In this document: one piece after another, positions 22,828-33,500 of the stretch | Layout: each line of letters opens with the position of its first letter | Numbering within the stretch: position 1 is the stretch's first letter | From: Diplolepis rosae | Lineage: Eukaryota > Arthropoda > Insecta > Hymenoptera > Diplolepididae | Direction: 5' to 3' | Assembly: GCA_030998225.1 (NCBI GenBank) | Contig: JAPYXD010000484.1 | Coordinates: 5,952,001 to 6,016,000 of the forward strand | DNA length: 64,000 nt | Notes under the pieces: model-generated | What the model was told of the DNA's origin: nothing | The model's input: only the letters and a program-made list of their open reading frames with translations | Databases searched by the model: none | Program-made: the position numbers and the translations under genes

Positions 22828-24615
22828 TTATATTAATTTTAAGAGAAATTTTCTCTTCTGTGGTGAAAATTGCTGCAGCTCAACTTTTTTGGAAACTAAT
22901 CGAACACTTTGTGGGGTTGGCATAGCTCTCTTCGGTGTTGGATGAAAGTCTTCTGCAAGTACATCCTTGCTGGTTCCTGCTTCTGGGATATCTTCTGATT
23001 TTTTTTTCTGGAATATCTATTAGAAGCATTTAATTTCCATGAATATTTGGAATTTATTTCGTAGGTATTTTATAAAATAAATAAAAAATAATAATATATA
23101 AAAATAAATTTTATAAAATAAAATTTCAGTCACATGTTTCGGGAAATTGCGGTAGAAATTTCTGACATTGTGGAATTTTTATTAGCAATTCTTAGCTATT
23201 TTTTCATAAATAATCCTTTGTAATTTTACACTATATATGTACTTGCATCTATATCTTCAGTAACATTTAGACAGAAGTACACTGCTAGTCGAAATTATTT
23301 GTTCACTTGTTGTTTCAGCTATTCCTAAAGTGTCTTAATTTTTATAATAACAAGTTGAAATTTTTTTCCCTATCATAAATTAAAAGTTAATAAAATTTTG
23401 CATCTAATGAGCATAAGTTTGAGACAAAATGTTAATTTTATAAAAAAATATTTCAAAAAACGTGAAATTTCAATCATTCTGAAAAATATTGACAACTCTG
23501 AAATTAATTAAGATTTTTACAAGTTTTTGGTCTCATTTAAATGGTAGGTTTTCATAGTATTTTGCTAACTGATCAAGGTATTTACAGATTTTTTCCCTGG
23601 ATTCTACCCGGCGTCAAAAGTGATACAAAAAGGTCAGAAAATTTATAGATTACTGTCTTTATTTGAAATTTTTCGACTTCTTTGTATCATGTTTGACCGC
23701 AGGGTAGAATGCAAAAGAAAAATTCTAAAAATATCTTGATAAGTTAACAAAATACTATGAAGAGTAACCTTCAAAATGAGACAAAAAACGTTTAAAAATC
23801 TTAATTAATTTCAGTGTTATTAATATTTTTCAAAAAGATCGAAATTTGACGTTTTTTTGCAATATATTCTTATAAAATTATCATTTTACCTTCAACTTGG
23901 GCTCAGATGCAAAATTTTATTCACTCCCATGCTATCATGGGAAAAGAAACTTCAACTTGTTATTATAAAAATTAAGACACTTTAAGAATAGCTAAAACAG
24001 CAGGTGAATAAATAATTTTGACCGGTAGTGTATAGACTAGTTTTTTAGTTCAGGTATCTCAAATAGGGCTCATATGTATAATATTTTATTTATTGTACTT
24101 ACAATTTAAGAAATAAAGATCACTAATGAGGACTCTGATCAGAGTCGAAAAGTTTGAAATTATATACATCGTATGAAATTAAAAATATTGCTACTTACGT
24201 GAACAAACTGCACGCTACTTTCTCCAAAGTCTCGTGTGCCTTCTCCAGGTTTTTCTACTTGGGGGATCAAAATTTCAAAGTCTGATGGGGAAGAAACAGT
24301 CGCCGGTTTCATGTTCACATTACTTTGACACTTTGACACATCACTACCCGACAATAAATTTAGCGTTGGAACCGAACTGTACTTTAAAAGAAAAACGCCA
24401 TTCCTCTTCTGGTAAAAACATTGTTCATCGAAATGTCGATGAAAAACAAAATATTTTCTTTCCAATACTTGGAGGTATTCTAACCTCGACAAGTAGGGAT
24501 TTGCGCATGCTTCTATCCATCGTTGTCCATCATTTTCTTTCTTCGGAAACCGATGAATCGACACATTGTTCTTCTGACCCCTTTTAGAGGTACACCCACT
24601 AACCGCACACTGCAT
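22828..24615 (-). CDS. THAP-domain protein, two exons
   Basis: Exon 1 runs 24615-24199 and exon 2 runs 23007-22828, joined in phase 0 across GTAAGT and TTCCAG splice sites, giving 198 residues. The start is placed at the Met directly before the domain (MQCAVSGC); an in-frame Met seven codons upstream is possible. THAP domains bind DNA through a C2CH zinc module. C3, C8, W33, H61 and a VPTLNL motif are visible, but the third zinc cysteine, expected at residue 58, is phenylalanine (YFVFHRHF). The domain may therefore not hold zinc. Exon 2 encodes an acidic then basic tail with no known domain. The single intron contains a foldback element (23280-24030). It could be a host gene or a domesticated transposase N-terminus; no transposase catalytic domain is seen. 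Confidence 0.6.
23280..24030. mobile_element. Tc1/mariner-type foldback element in the THAP intron
   Basis: The ends read CACTGCTAGTCGAAATTATT and, reversed, CACTACCGGTCAAAATTATT, and are flanked by TA at 23278-23279 and 24031-24032. The two halves are inverted copies over most of the 751 bp. For example, TTAATTTTTATAATAACAAG on the left mirrors CTTGTTATTATAAAAATTAA on the right. There is no coding capacity. Confidence 0.85.
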
Positions 24616-24632
24616 TTCGTATACACTTGTAT

Positions 24633-24735
24633 ACAATAATGGCGGAACTCATACGAAGCCGTTCCCTTGCCGCACTCCATACGCTTCCTACAACTAGCGC
24701 CGCGCATATACGTTCAAATGAACTATCCTACGGGG
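24633..24735 (-). promoter_or_regulatory. Putative promoter region of the THAP gene
   Basis: The stretch immediately upstream of the THAP start is GC-richer and contains GGCGGCATT-type (YY1/Pho-like CCGCCATTATTG, minus strand) and CGGCGCTAG motifs. Both are duplicated at 22309-22490. The promoter role is inferred from position only. Confidence 0.3.
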
Positions 24736-24863
24736 ACACCCAATACATTAGAGGTTGACCTGCCCTGCCACTAACTGTAAGAGAGTCAACTCCCCTAGTC
24801 GCGCGACGGTATCCCCACTCCCACGGCAGGAGGGGGAACCTAAACACTAACGCTCCCCACACA
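24720..24863 (-). repeat. Partial LTR of gypsy fragment (candidate)
   Basis: On the minus strand a purine tract ending GTGTGGGGAG is followed by CGTTAGTG, which resembles the polypurine tract and LTR start of the full gypsy element at 50744-50761 (AAAAAGGGGAG, CGTTACC). The LTR appears cut off near 24720, where THAP upstream sequence begins. No second LTR was found. Confidence 0.35.
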
Positions 24864-24982
24864 CTCCCTCCCTAGTGATAACGAATCTTTAATTAATGAC
24901 ACTTCGTGCTTTTAACAGTAAACTTAAAACTAATTACATTACAAATAAGGCGGTTGCGAGATCACATAATGGTTAGCGAGAG

Positions 24983-26800
24983 CTATTCTTTGGTACCGGG
25001 ACCGAAACGGACTGATTTTTTTGAATAAGTTTTTAATGCAGGAGTCGTTTCTCGACTGCTAACATGGAAGGAGGAGGAAGGTGTATCAGAAACGTACTCA
25101 GGTACAAAATAGGCAGGCTCAATATTTTCAACGGTTACGTTGCGGAGGAACTCCGTTAACATGAATCTTAAAGACGCGATCTGAGATGCGATCTAAGACC
25201 TTATGCGGTCTGGTGTACGGTTGCTCGAGCGACCTTCTGCTTATCGTCACGCGCAAGAAGACGTTGGTACATGACGCGAGGTTCTTATGTACGAACACGC
25301 GCCTTTTACAATGGTGGCCAACAGGAACAGGCTTGACCTGCCTCACGTGCTTGCGAAATTCTTCTAAGAAGATTTGTGGATCGGCGGACTCGTAGTCGGG
25401 AAGAACGAACTCAGCAGGAATCCGGAGCGTTGTTCCATAGACGAACTCGGCGGGGGAGAATCCAGAATCCATCACGCTTGAGCGTAGTCCCAAGAGGACA
25501 GTGGACAAGGTACGAGACCACTGAGGGTTCGCGTGGCACATTATGGCTGCTTTTAAGCACCTGTGCCATCTTTCCACCATGCCGTTCGAGGCAGGGTGAT
25601 AAGCAGTGGTGCGGGTGCTGTGGGAGCCGGTGAGGTTGAGCAGGGCGGAGAACAGGTGAGACTCGAATTGGCTCCCCTGATCGGTTGTAAGGGTTTTGGG
25701 TGCTCCGAAACGTGAAATCCAACCGTCAACAAAGGCAAGGCAAACCGTAGTTGCTTCGATGTCACGTAAGGGAAAAGCTTCAGGCCATCTGGAAAATCTG
25801 TCGATGATAGTAAGGAGGTACCTGTACCCCTCAGAAACTGGAAGTGGGCCGACAATGTCCATATGGACGTGCTGAAACCGCGATTTGGGCGCGATAAGAT
25901 GTGCGGGCTGAAGACAGTTATGTCGAGAGACTTTTCGACCTCTGGCAAGTGATGCAAGTTTTACACCAACTTTTGACATCTTTGCAGAGGTTAGGCCAGA
26001 TATAGCGTTTACGAATTAGCCTGTCCGTGGTTTTAGGGCCGGGGTGGGCCTGTGAATGAAAAAGGTCGAAGATCCTTCTTCGTAAAGGAGCCGGAATGAA
26101 GGGGCGAAGCGTGTCTCCTGAGAGATCGCACACGACGGTGGTGTGTTCAGAACCCCATTGAATCTTTTTCAAGTTAAGAGAGCATTTGGGGGAACTCAAG
26201 AGATGCCTGAGCTCTTCGTCAGCTTCTTGCGCCCGCGCTAACTCTATTAGGCTTATATCGGTGGCCAGACGAATAGATTCTATGCGAGAGAGAATCTGCA
26301 ACCACGTTGTCTTTGCCGGGAAGGTAGTCAATTTTAGTGGAAAATTGAGTAATAAAAGAGAGTTGAGTTTGTTGCCGAGGCGCGGCCTTCTCCGAGCGCT
26401 GAGTAAAAGCGTAAGAGAGTGGCTTGTGGTCAGTCAAAATTTTGAAATCGCGGCCCTCCAGAAAATGTCTGAAGTGTTTGATAGTCTCGTAGATAGCGGT
26501 AAGCTCGCGATCGTAAGCGTTGTATTTTCTCTGGGACGGAGAGAATTTACGTGAGAAGAAAGCGAGAGGTTTCCAAATGTTTGAAAGCTTCTGCTCGAGT
26601 GTGGCGCCCATACCCGTATCAGAGGCATCGGTAAGGAGCCTCGTCTCGGCCTCAGACGAGGGATCACTCAGCAGGGTCGCATTGACGAGCTCCTGCTTGG
26701 TGCACGAGAAAGCTTCCTCAGCCTCGGGGGACCAATAAATTTTTCGCTTATCATTTTTGCGAGAGTTACGGAGATACACCAGCAGTGGCTCCTGCGTGAG
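24983..26800 (-). pseudogene. Ty3/gypsy pol fragment: RNase H and integrase
   Basis: On the minus strand this begins inside the polymerase C-terminal region (WSPEAEEAFSCTKQELV) and continues with RNase H: LLTDASDTGMGATLEQKL, YDRELTAIYETIKHF and ILTDHKPLSYAF. Next come the integrase zinc region (HPGPKTTDRLIRKRYIWP...CKTCITCQRSK) and the integrase core with D in HMDIVGPLP, D in LTTDQGSQFE and E in NGMVERWHR. A frameshift separates the zinc region from the core near 25950, and another near 25135 displaces the C-terminal tail, which ends with SVRFGPGTKE at 24983. The reverse-transcriptase palm, protease and gag are missing; the sequence stops where a mariner begins at about 26800. It resembles arthropod gypsy lineages. 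Confidence 0.9.
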
Positions 26801-27760
26801 GTGAAAACCTGAAAAAGTGTTTTTGCGGGGAGTTCTTCTTCATTACCTTAATATGAAGAAAACTGCTGCCGAAAGTCATCATATTTTGGTGGAAGTTTAT
26901 GGTGAACATGCTCTAGCTGAGCGAACGTAGCAAAAGTGGTTTGCACGATTCAAAAGTGGTGATTTTGGCTTGGAAGACGAAGAACGTCCTGGGCAGCCAA
27001 AAAAGTTTGAAGATGAAGAACTGGAAGCATTACTCGATGAAGATTGTTGCCAAACACAAGAAGAGCTCGCAGAATCTTTGAGAGTCACTCAAGCAGCCAT
27101 TTCAAAACTTTTGAAAGCAGCCGGATACATTCAAAAGCAAGGAAATTGAGTTCCACATGAACTGAAGCCGAGAGCCGTTGAAAGGCGGTTTTGCATGTCC
27201 GAAATGCTCATGGAACGCCACAAAAAGAAGTCATTTATGCATCGGATTGTTACTGGCGATGAAAAATGGATCCATTACGACAACTGCAAGCGAAAAAAAT
27301 GATATGTGAAACCCGGCCAACCAGACAAATCAACGGCAAAGCCGAATATCCATGGCGCGAAGGTAATGCTCTGTATTTGGTGGGTTCAGAAAGGTGTACA
27401 GTATTATGAGCTGCTAAAACCGGGTGAAACCATCAATGGAGAACGCTACCGAACACAATTAATCCGTTTGAAGAGAGCAATTGCCGAAAGACGCCCGGAA
27501 TATGCGACCAGACATGAGGCAATAATTTTCCATCATGACAACGCTCGGCCCCATGCTGCTATTCCGGTTAAGAACTATTTGGAAAGCACTGGATGGGAAG
27601 TTTTACCCCACTTGCCTTATAGCCCAGACTTTGCCCTTTCTGACTACCATTTGTTCCGGTCGATGCAGAACGCCCTCACTGGAATACGGTTCACATCAGA
27701 ACAGGGTATCAAAAATTGGCTTGATTATCAGTCAATATCACCTTTTCAATGTTCTCTCTA
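26800..27760 (+). pseudogene. Mariner transposase with three nonsense codons
   Basis: One frame runs from the first helix-turn-helix (MKKTAAESHHILVEVYG) to NWLDY. It includes the linker VPHELKPRAVERRF, the first catalytic D in RIVTGDEKWIHYD, the second in HHDNARPH and the third in SPDFALSDYHLF, that is DD34D. It is broken by TAG at 26928-26930 and by TGA at 27147-27149 and 27300-27302. Both TGAs stand at positions where related transposases carry Trp (TGG to TGA). The C-terminal 25 or so residues and both terminal inverted repeats are missing. The left edge abuts the gypsy fragment. Confidence 0.9.
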
Positions 27761-27853
27761 GTGGACCCGGTTTAGTGAACGGTCAGCGAACACATTGACC
27801 ATTCACTGACCTTGCAGTATTATGAATAAGAACGGTGATAAAAACATTGAAGT

Positions 27854-28084
27854 CATTGAAATTATGATTCTGCGATCAAATTTTAATTAGAAGGTGTAGG
27901 ATAAGTACAATAATTTTATTTTTCAGCGATAAAAACTAGAAAAGCATCAGATAACATTGGTTAGAGTGACATACAAATACTTTTTATCTCACTTTTACCA
28001 ATGGCCAATCGCTGAAAAATAAAATTGCTCTATTTATCCTACACCTTCTAAATGATATTTGATCGCAGAATCATGATTGCAATG
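27854..28084. repeat. MITE-like palindrome
   Basis: Arms of about 77 bp begin CATTGAAATTATGATTCTGC on the left and end GCAGAATCATGATTGCAATG on the right, with shared AGAAGGTGTAGGATAA and complement inside. No coding sequence. Confidence 0.75.
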
Positions 28085-28700
28085 AAAAATGTTTCGGTGA
28101 TGTATGACACGAGTGAATTACGGGATAGGACAATTTCATTTATGACACATATATAGTTTGAAATAAATTATAATTATACTTCTACGCAACGGTAGTTTTT
28201 AACTTACATTTGATAAAAATTACAATGTTTCTTAACTTAGCTTACCAAAATTGCATGCGTATATAAATAATCTTTTTAATCTTTTAAACTTCCGCATCAA
28301 CCTATCGTCAATCTATAGTATTTAGGGGTTTTCAGGCTCGCTGATTACAAATCTGTTATCAGATTTTCATAATTAAAAACAATATTATCTTGCTTTTCTC
28401 GGTTTTGCGAACGCCGCATCTTGAAACTGCCATTTTGAATTTCGATAAACTGATATAGCGGTTTCATTATCACCGACTTCAAAACCTATTTGGACACATT
28501 TTTCGATTATTTAGTAAATTTGAAGTCAGATGACAAATTTTTTTAAAAATGGGAAAATCTAACGTTAGTAATCACACATGGTCAATCCATGATATAAGAT
28601 ACACTTTTTAAACACTTTCTACGAGGAATCACGTACACCAAATGCCGGTACTCTAAAGATGAATGTAGAAAATTGCATGCTCACGTTAATTCATTAAGGC

Positions 28701-29122
28701 AGTACAATCGCGAAAATTAGGCCTGGGGTAAAAACATAATTTTGCTTTCAAAAAGACAATATTATTATTGAAAGGATCATTCAGAAGATAATAAATTATT
28801 TTCCATGAAAAAAATTCGAAACACGGTAATTTTTTTGTGAAGAGATAACAAAAAATTAAAATCGAAATAACTTTTGTTAAGTAAATAATTTTAACCTGAA
28901 CTATTTTTTTCTAAAGTACGCTTAGAAGCCTCCTTTGAAATCCATAGGAATTAATAATAGGTCTATTTTTGTTTATTTTATAAATCATTATAAAGATTAG
29001 GGAATTTTGAGATTGACTGTACCGGATGTACATCCTTAATTGATCTCTTCAATAATAATATTGCTTTTCTTGAAAGCAAAATTTTCTATTTTTGGCTGAG
29101 GCCTAATTTTTTCGAATGTACT
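28701..29122. mobile_element. MITE-like TIR element
   Basis: The left end reads AGTACAATCGCGAAAATTAG and the reversed right end AGTACATTCGAAAAAATTAG. The inverted similarity continues inward for about 70 bp (GCTTTCAAAAAGACAATATT and its complement). The 422-bp body has no ORF. Confidence 0.7.
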
Positions 29123-29161
29123 ACTCGTACCTTAAATTTGGATCATTTTTATATACAAATG

Positions 29162-30066
29162 AGGAGTTATATTCAATAAGGCGACAGGCGCTCGAAAACC
29201 TGTAAAAGTATTGTCCACCTCGTGATGTTATAGTCAAAAATTGAAAATCGAAATTCGAAAAAACCAAAAACATGGTTTTATAGCTCGTGAAAAATGAATG
29301 TTAGTTTCCACTTACAGTTTTTTTATAACGTTACAAATTTTCGAGTAAATTAATAAAAAGTGTGTTGATTTTAAAGCATAGAATAGTATATTATGTGCCT
29401 AGGCACAAAATGAGGGTGATTGCGTGACGAGCGACAATGTTCGCAGGAGATCGAAGCCAAGGCGTAGAAGAAGTGAGAAGAAGAAGAATAAGAAATAGAT
29501 TGCGTTCCGCTGTAAGACTATAATGCACATGCGCAGTTCAATTTCTACATTTTATTCCTCTGTAACGGAATATACAACATTGCTTTACTCTCAGCTGTAA
29601 CGGAAAAACGAGTTTCCGCGGCTGAGGCATATAAACCATGTTTAATTTCAATCCACTCGCCTCAAAAAATTCATTAATTAACGGATTGCGAAATTTTTTT
29701 TTGCTTTCTACTCGTGAATCTCTAGCGGAGGCGACAGTGCTTGCAAAAAAATTTTTTGTTCATTGTTAAATGGTTTTTTTTTAATCCGAAGAAAAAACTA
29801 TGTTTTTCGAGCTTCGGACCGAAAAAGTGATCGAGGAAGTTTGAGCTACAGTAAACTTCCCGCGAACAAGTTGATCATTATTATATGGAGCAAATTTTTA
29901 GAAAATATCAACTCGATTGAACAAATACTTTTGAAAATACGAGTTGAACGCAAATGCGAATTAGGTTTTGACCCTTTCAATAATAACATTTTAATGAAAA
30001 GTGTCGTCTGGCTCATATACTTTTACAGGTTTTCGAGCGCCTGTCGCCTTATTGAATATAACTCCT
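29162..30066. mobile_element. TIR element with candidate 6-bp target duplication
   Basis: The terminal repeats are about 49 bp and nearly perfect (AGGAGTTATATTCAATAAGG on the left and its complement on the right). CAAATG occurs directly outside both ends (29156-29161 and 30067-30072), a possible target-site duplication. The interior of about 800 bp has a 146-codon plus frame (29763-30203) that runs out through the right TIR and has no known motif, so it is not called. Confidence 0.65.
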
Positions 30067-30564
30067 CAAATGTAAGGTCGTCAATCATGCATGATCATGG
30101 TACATCTCTATTTCCAATTTTATCGCATAAAATTCAGGATACACTTTTCCGTCTCAAGTGTATTAACATACATTTAGAGTTAAGTCTATTTGACGTGATA
30201 TAATCAAAATTTAAACTTTGAATTTTATAATGAATACAATTCAAAAATTGGGAAAAATTTCATCAATGTCTTAATTATACCTTTATCTATAAAGTTCCAA
30301 TTACAAGTAGGGCAACCTTAATAGCCTCAGTCCAGAACTCCAGAAAAGTGTGTGTTTTATTTAAAATTGATTACTTTTTTGGTCTTATTTTACGAAAGCT
30401 GATTTTTAGGATATACATGCATATATCAATATAAGCTTTGAAACTGATTCTTTTTAATTATATTTTCAACATAAAAAGTAAAAAGTAACATCTTTAACTC
30501 GAATAATTCTTTTTCCGTAGTTAACTAATTCTAGTGTTGCTGATTTATAATAATTTGTAATTGA
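30067..30564. other. 3' flank of the odorant receptor gene
   Basis: AT-rich DNA downstream of the receptor stop codon on the minus strand. It probably includes its 3' untranslated region. Nothing else is recognised. Confidence 0.4.
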
Positions 30565-33500
30565 TCAACGTTTGTTTGGATTTATTGCCCAGAGAAAAGA
30601 TGCATATGATAGAGCTGTCATTAAAACCTGAAAACGAGTTAACCCTGGTATTAAAATATTAATGAAAATTGTTATAAAACATCAATATAAATATATTTAC
30701 ATTTGTATATGTAGTAAGGGTCATTGGGGAAAATTTTTTTGCAGTAAGTTTCAATTCCTTTTGAGATCGAATGATAACAAGCAACATTGAACGAGCAGAT
30801 TCCGGTTTCATATCGTACCATTTTAGTCCATAAACTTTATGGCTCAGGTCTATGCCCTTTATTAAACACAAAAATGTTATAAAAATCAAATAACTTTTAA
30901 AAATCTTTTCCTTGTATATACTTACTTTTTGAGTCAAACGTTCACCAATATAACAAAATAAGAAAACCTTTAATGTTGATGCCATTATAAAAAGCATGTA
31001 ACTCAATATGCCATAAAAGTTTCTGGCTGACGATATCTGGAGAAAAAATATTTTCATTAATTAATTAATAGTTAAAAACATTAATCAATTTACAATAATT
31101 TTGAATATTAGGAGCATTAATGTTATAAAGCAATTATTCACGGATTACTGTTACATTATAAAAGATGTGACTAGTTACTATTCGGCTTGGATTATTTCGT
31201 TACAGCTACTGAAAAATTATAATCACATAGCTACTTACGAGGACTGTTCAATAAGTCCCTGACTTCTGGAAAGATTGTGCTGTTATCGTAAATATTTTAC
31301 TACTCCAAGAGAATACCATCTAATATCAGTGCGTATATAAAGTTTTAAGTCAGTACGTTGGTTAGAAAATTTTTTACAGCCAGTTGAATTTAGTTTTCCA
31401 TTGTTGAAACAAAACCATGGAAAAAAGCGAGTCTCGCGTGCTTATTAAACATTATTTTCTACGAGGAAAATCAATCAAAGAAACTGAAGAAAAGCTTGCA
31501 AAATATTATAAGGAGTCTGCTCCATCGCATGGCATGGTTTATACGTGGTTCACTGAATTTCGTTACGGACGTATTAGCGCAAGTGATGCTGAGCATCCTG
31601 GCCGTCCAAAAGAGGTGACTTCTCAAGAAATTATCGATAAAATCCACGACATCGTACTCAACGATCGCCGATTGAAAGTGCGTGAGATTAGTGAGACTGT
31701 AAACATTTCAGTGGGACGCGTATGGCACATTTTACATGAATGTTTGTGTATGAGGAAGTTGTCTGCAAGATGGGTGCCGCGTTTGCTCACAGTCGATCAC
31801 AAGCGGGCTCCTGTGGTTGCGCCTGAGCAATTCTTGGGCATGTTTCAACGTAATTCAAAGGAATTTTTGCGACGTTATGTAACTGTTGATAAAACGTGGA
31901 TTCATTATTATACGCCAGAAACAGAAAATCAGTCGAAAATGTGGCTGGGCCTGGCGAATCTGCGCCGAAAAAAGCGAAGACGGTTCCAGCAGTCGGTAAG
32001 GTCATGGCTACAATTTTTTAGTACTCACATGGTATAATATTAATCGATTATCTACAGAAGGGAGAAACTATTACAGGAGAGTATTATGCCTTATTATCAG
32101 ATCGATTTGATGCCATAGTGAAGGAAAAACGGCCCCATCTGGTGAAAAAAGAATGCTTTTCCACCACGACAATGCAGCAGCTCACACGAGTGCCATTGCA
32201 ACGGCCAAATTATTTGATTTGCGCTACGAAACTTTTTCCAAATCCACCTTATTCCCCAGATTTGTATAGACCTCTGCGAAAAATTGTAGGTATCATCAAG
32301 AAATATAGTTAAAACATTTTAATTAATTAACTTTTTTTTATCAATTTACACAAAACTAACGGCATAATTGGTGTGTTAAGAATGAAAAATTTGTAATAAT
32401 CAGAAGATAATTTTCAAACAATTAAATTTTGTTTTTCATCGAAGTATCTGCCTCTTGCTTTAATGACCGCTGCATATACCCTTGGCATTCTTGCTGTTAT
32501 TTTTCGCAGGTTAATCCTGAGAAATTTGTTTCCAAGCCTCTTGCGCACCTGTCCAGAGGTCATGATGGTTCCTTGGTCGTAGTTTTCTGAGCCTTCTGTC
32601 AAGCTCGTCCCAAACATATTCGATGGGGTTACAATCTGGTGATTGCCGGGGATGTTCCATTAAATGAAGAAACTGTTCATCCGCTTTCTTTTGTAAATAA
32701 GTTTTGGACAAGATGGAAGTATGTTTAGCATCATTGTCTTGCTGGAAGTGAAATGGTTACCAATTGGTTTCAGTCCAGATGGTATTGCATGCTTGATCAA
32801 AATTTGATGATATTGTTCTTTCTTCATTATTCCATTAATTTCTATTAAATGACTCACCCGTTCATTTTCGAAACATCCCCACAACATGATAGAACCACCA
32901 CAATGCTTGACAGTTGGCACAATGCAGTCGTCCATCATTTTTTCTCCCTCAGAACGACGAATGTAAACTCTGCGATGTCCATTTACAAACGATTCACATT
33001 TCGTTTCATCAGTGAAAAGAGTTTTACTCCAGTCTTCTTCAGTCCATAGTATATGTTTCTTCATCCATTTTAAACGTTTTACTTTGTTGACCGTTCGAAG
33101 TAAAGGCTTTTTAATAGCCACACGTCCATAAAGGCCTGCTTTTCGCAAAACTCTTTGCACTGTGGATGTTGATATTGGATCTTCTTTCTTCGAGTTTATT
33201 TCCTCTTAAATTTCAGGTGCTGTTAATTTGCGATTGCTCTTACTGAGGAGAACTATGTGCTATTTTTCTCTTGCACTGGTGCACGTTTTTCGTCCCCGTC
33301 CAGGATGATTAGCCACTTCTCCAGTCTGAATATTTTTTCATAATTTTCTGAACTCCACTTTTGGACACTTGTAATTTTCTAGAAATTTCTCTTTGAGAAA
33401 AACCTTCTTCTTTTAAAGTCAATATTTTCACTCGATTAAACAAATTTATTTCACTTTTAGCTACCATTTTGGTGTTAAAAAAGAAAGATGCTCTTATAAG

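Noticed and set aside
24234..24587. Plus-strand frame of 117 codons
   Set aside because: It is antisense to the THAP domain exon, which has the recognisable motifs and splice sites.
29763..30203. Plus-strand frame of 146 codons
   Set aside because: It crosses the right TIR of an MITE-like element into flanking DNA and shows no known domain.
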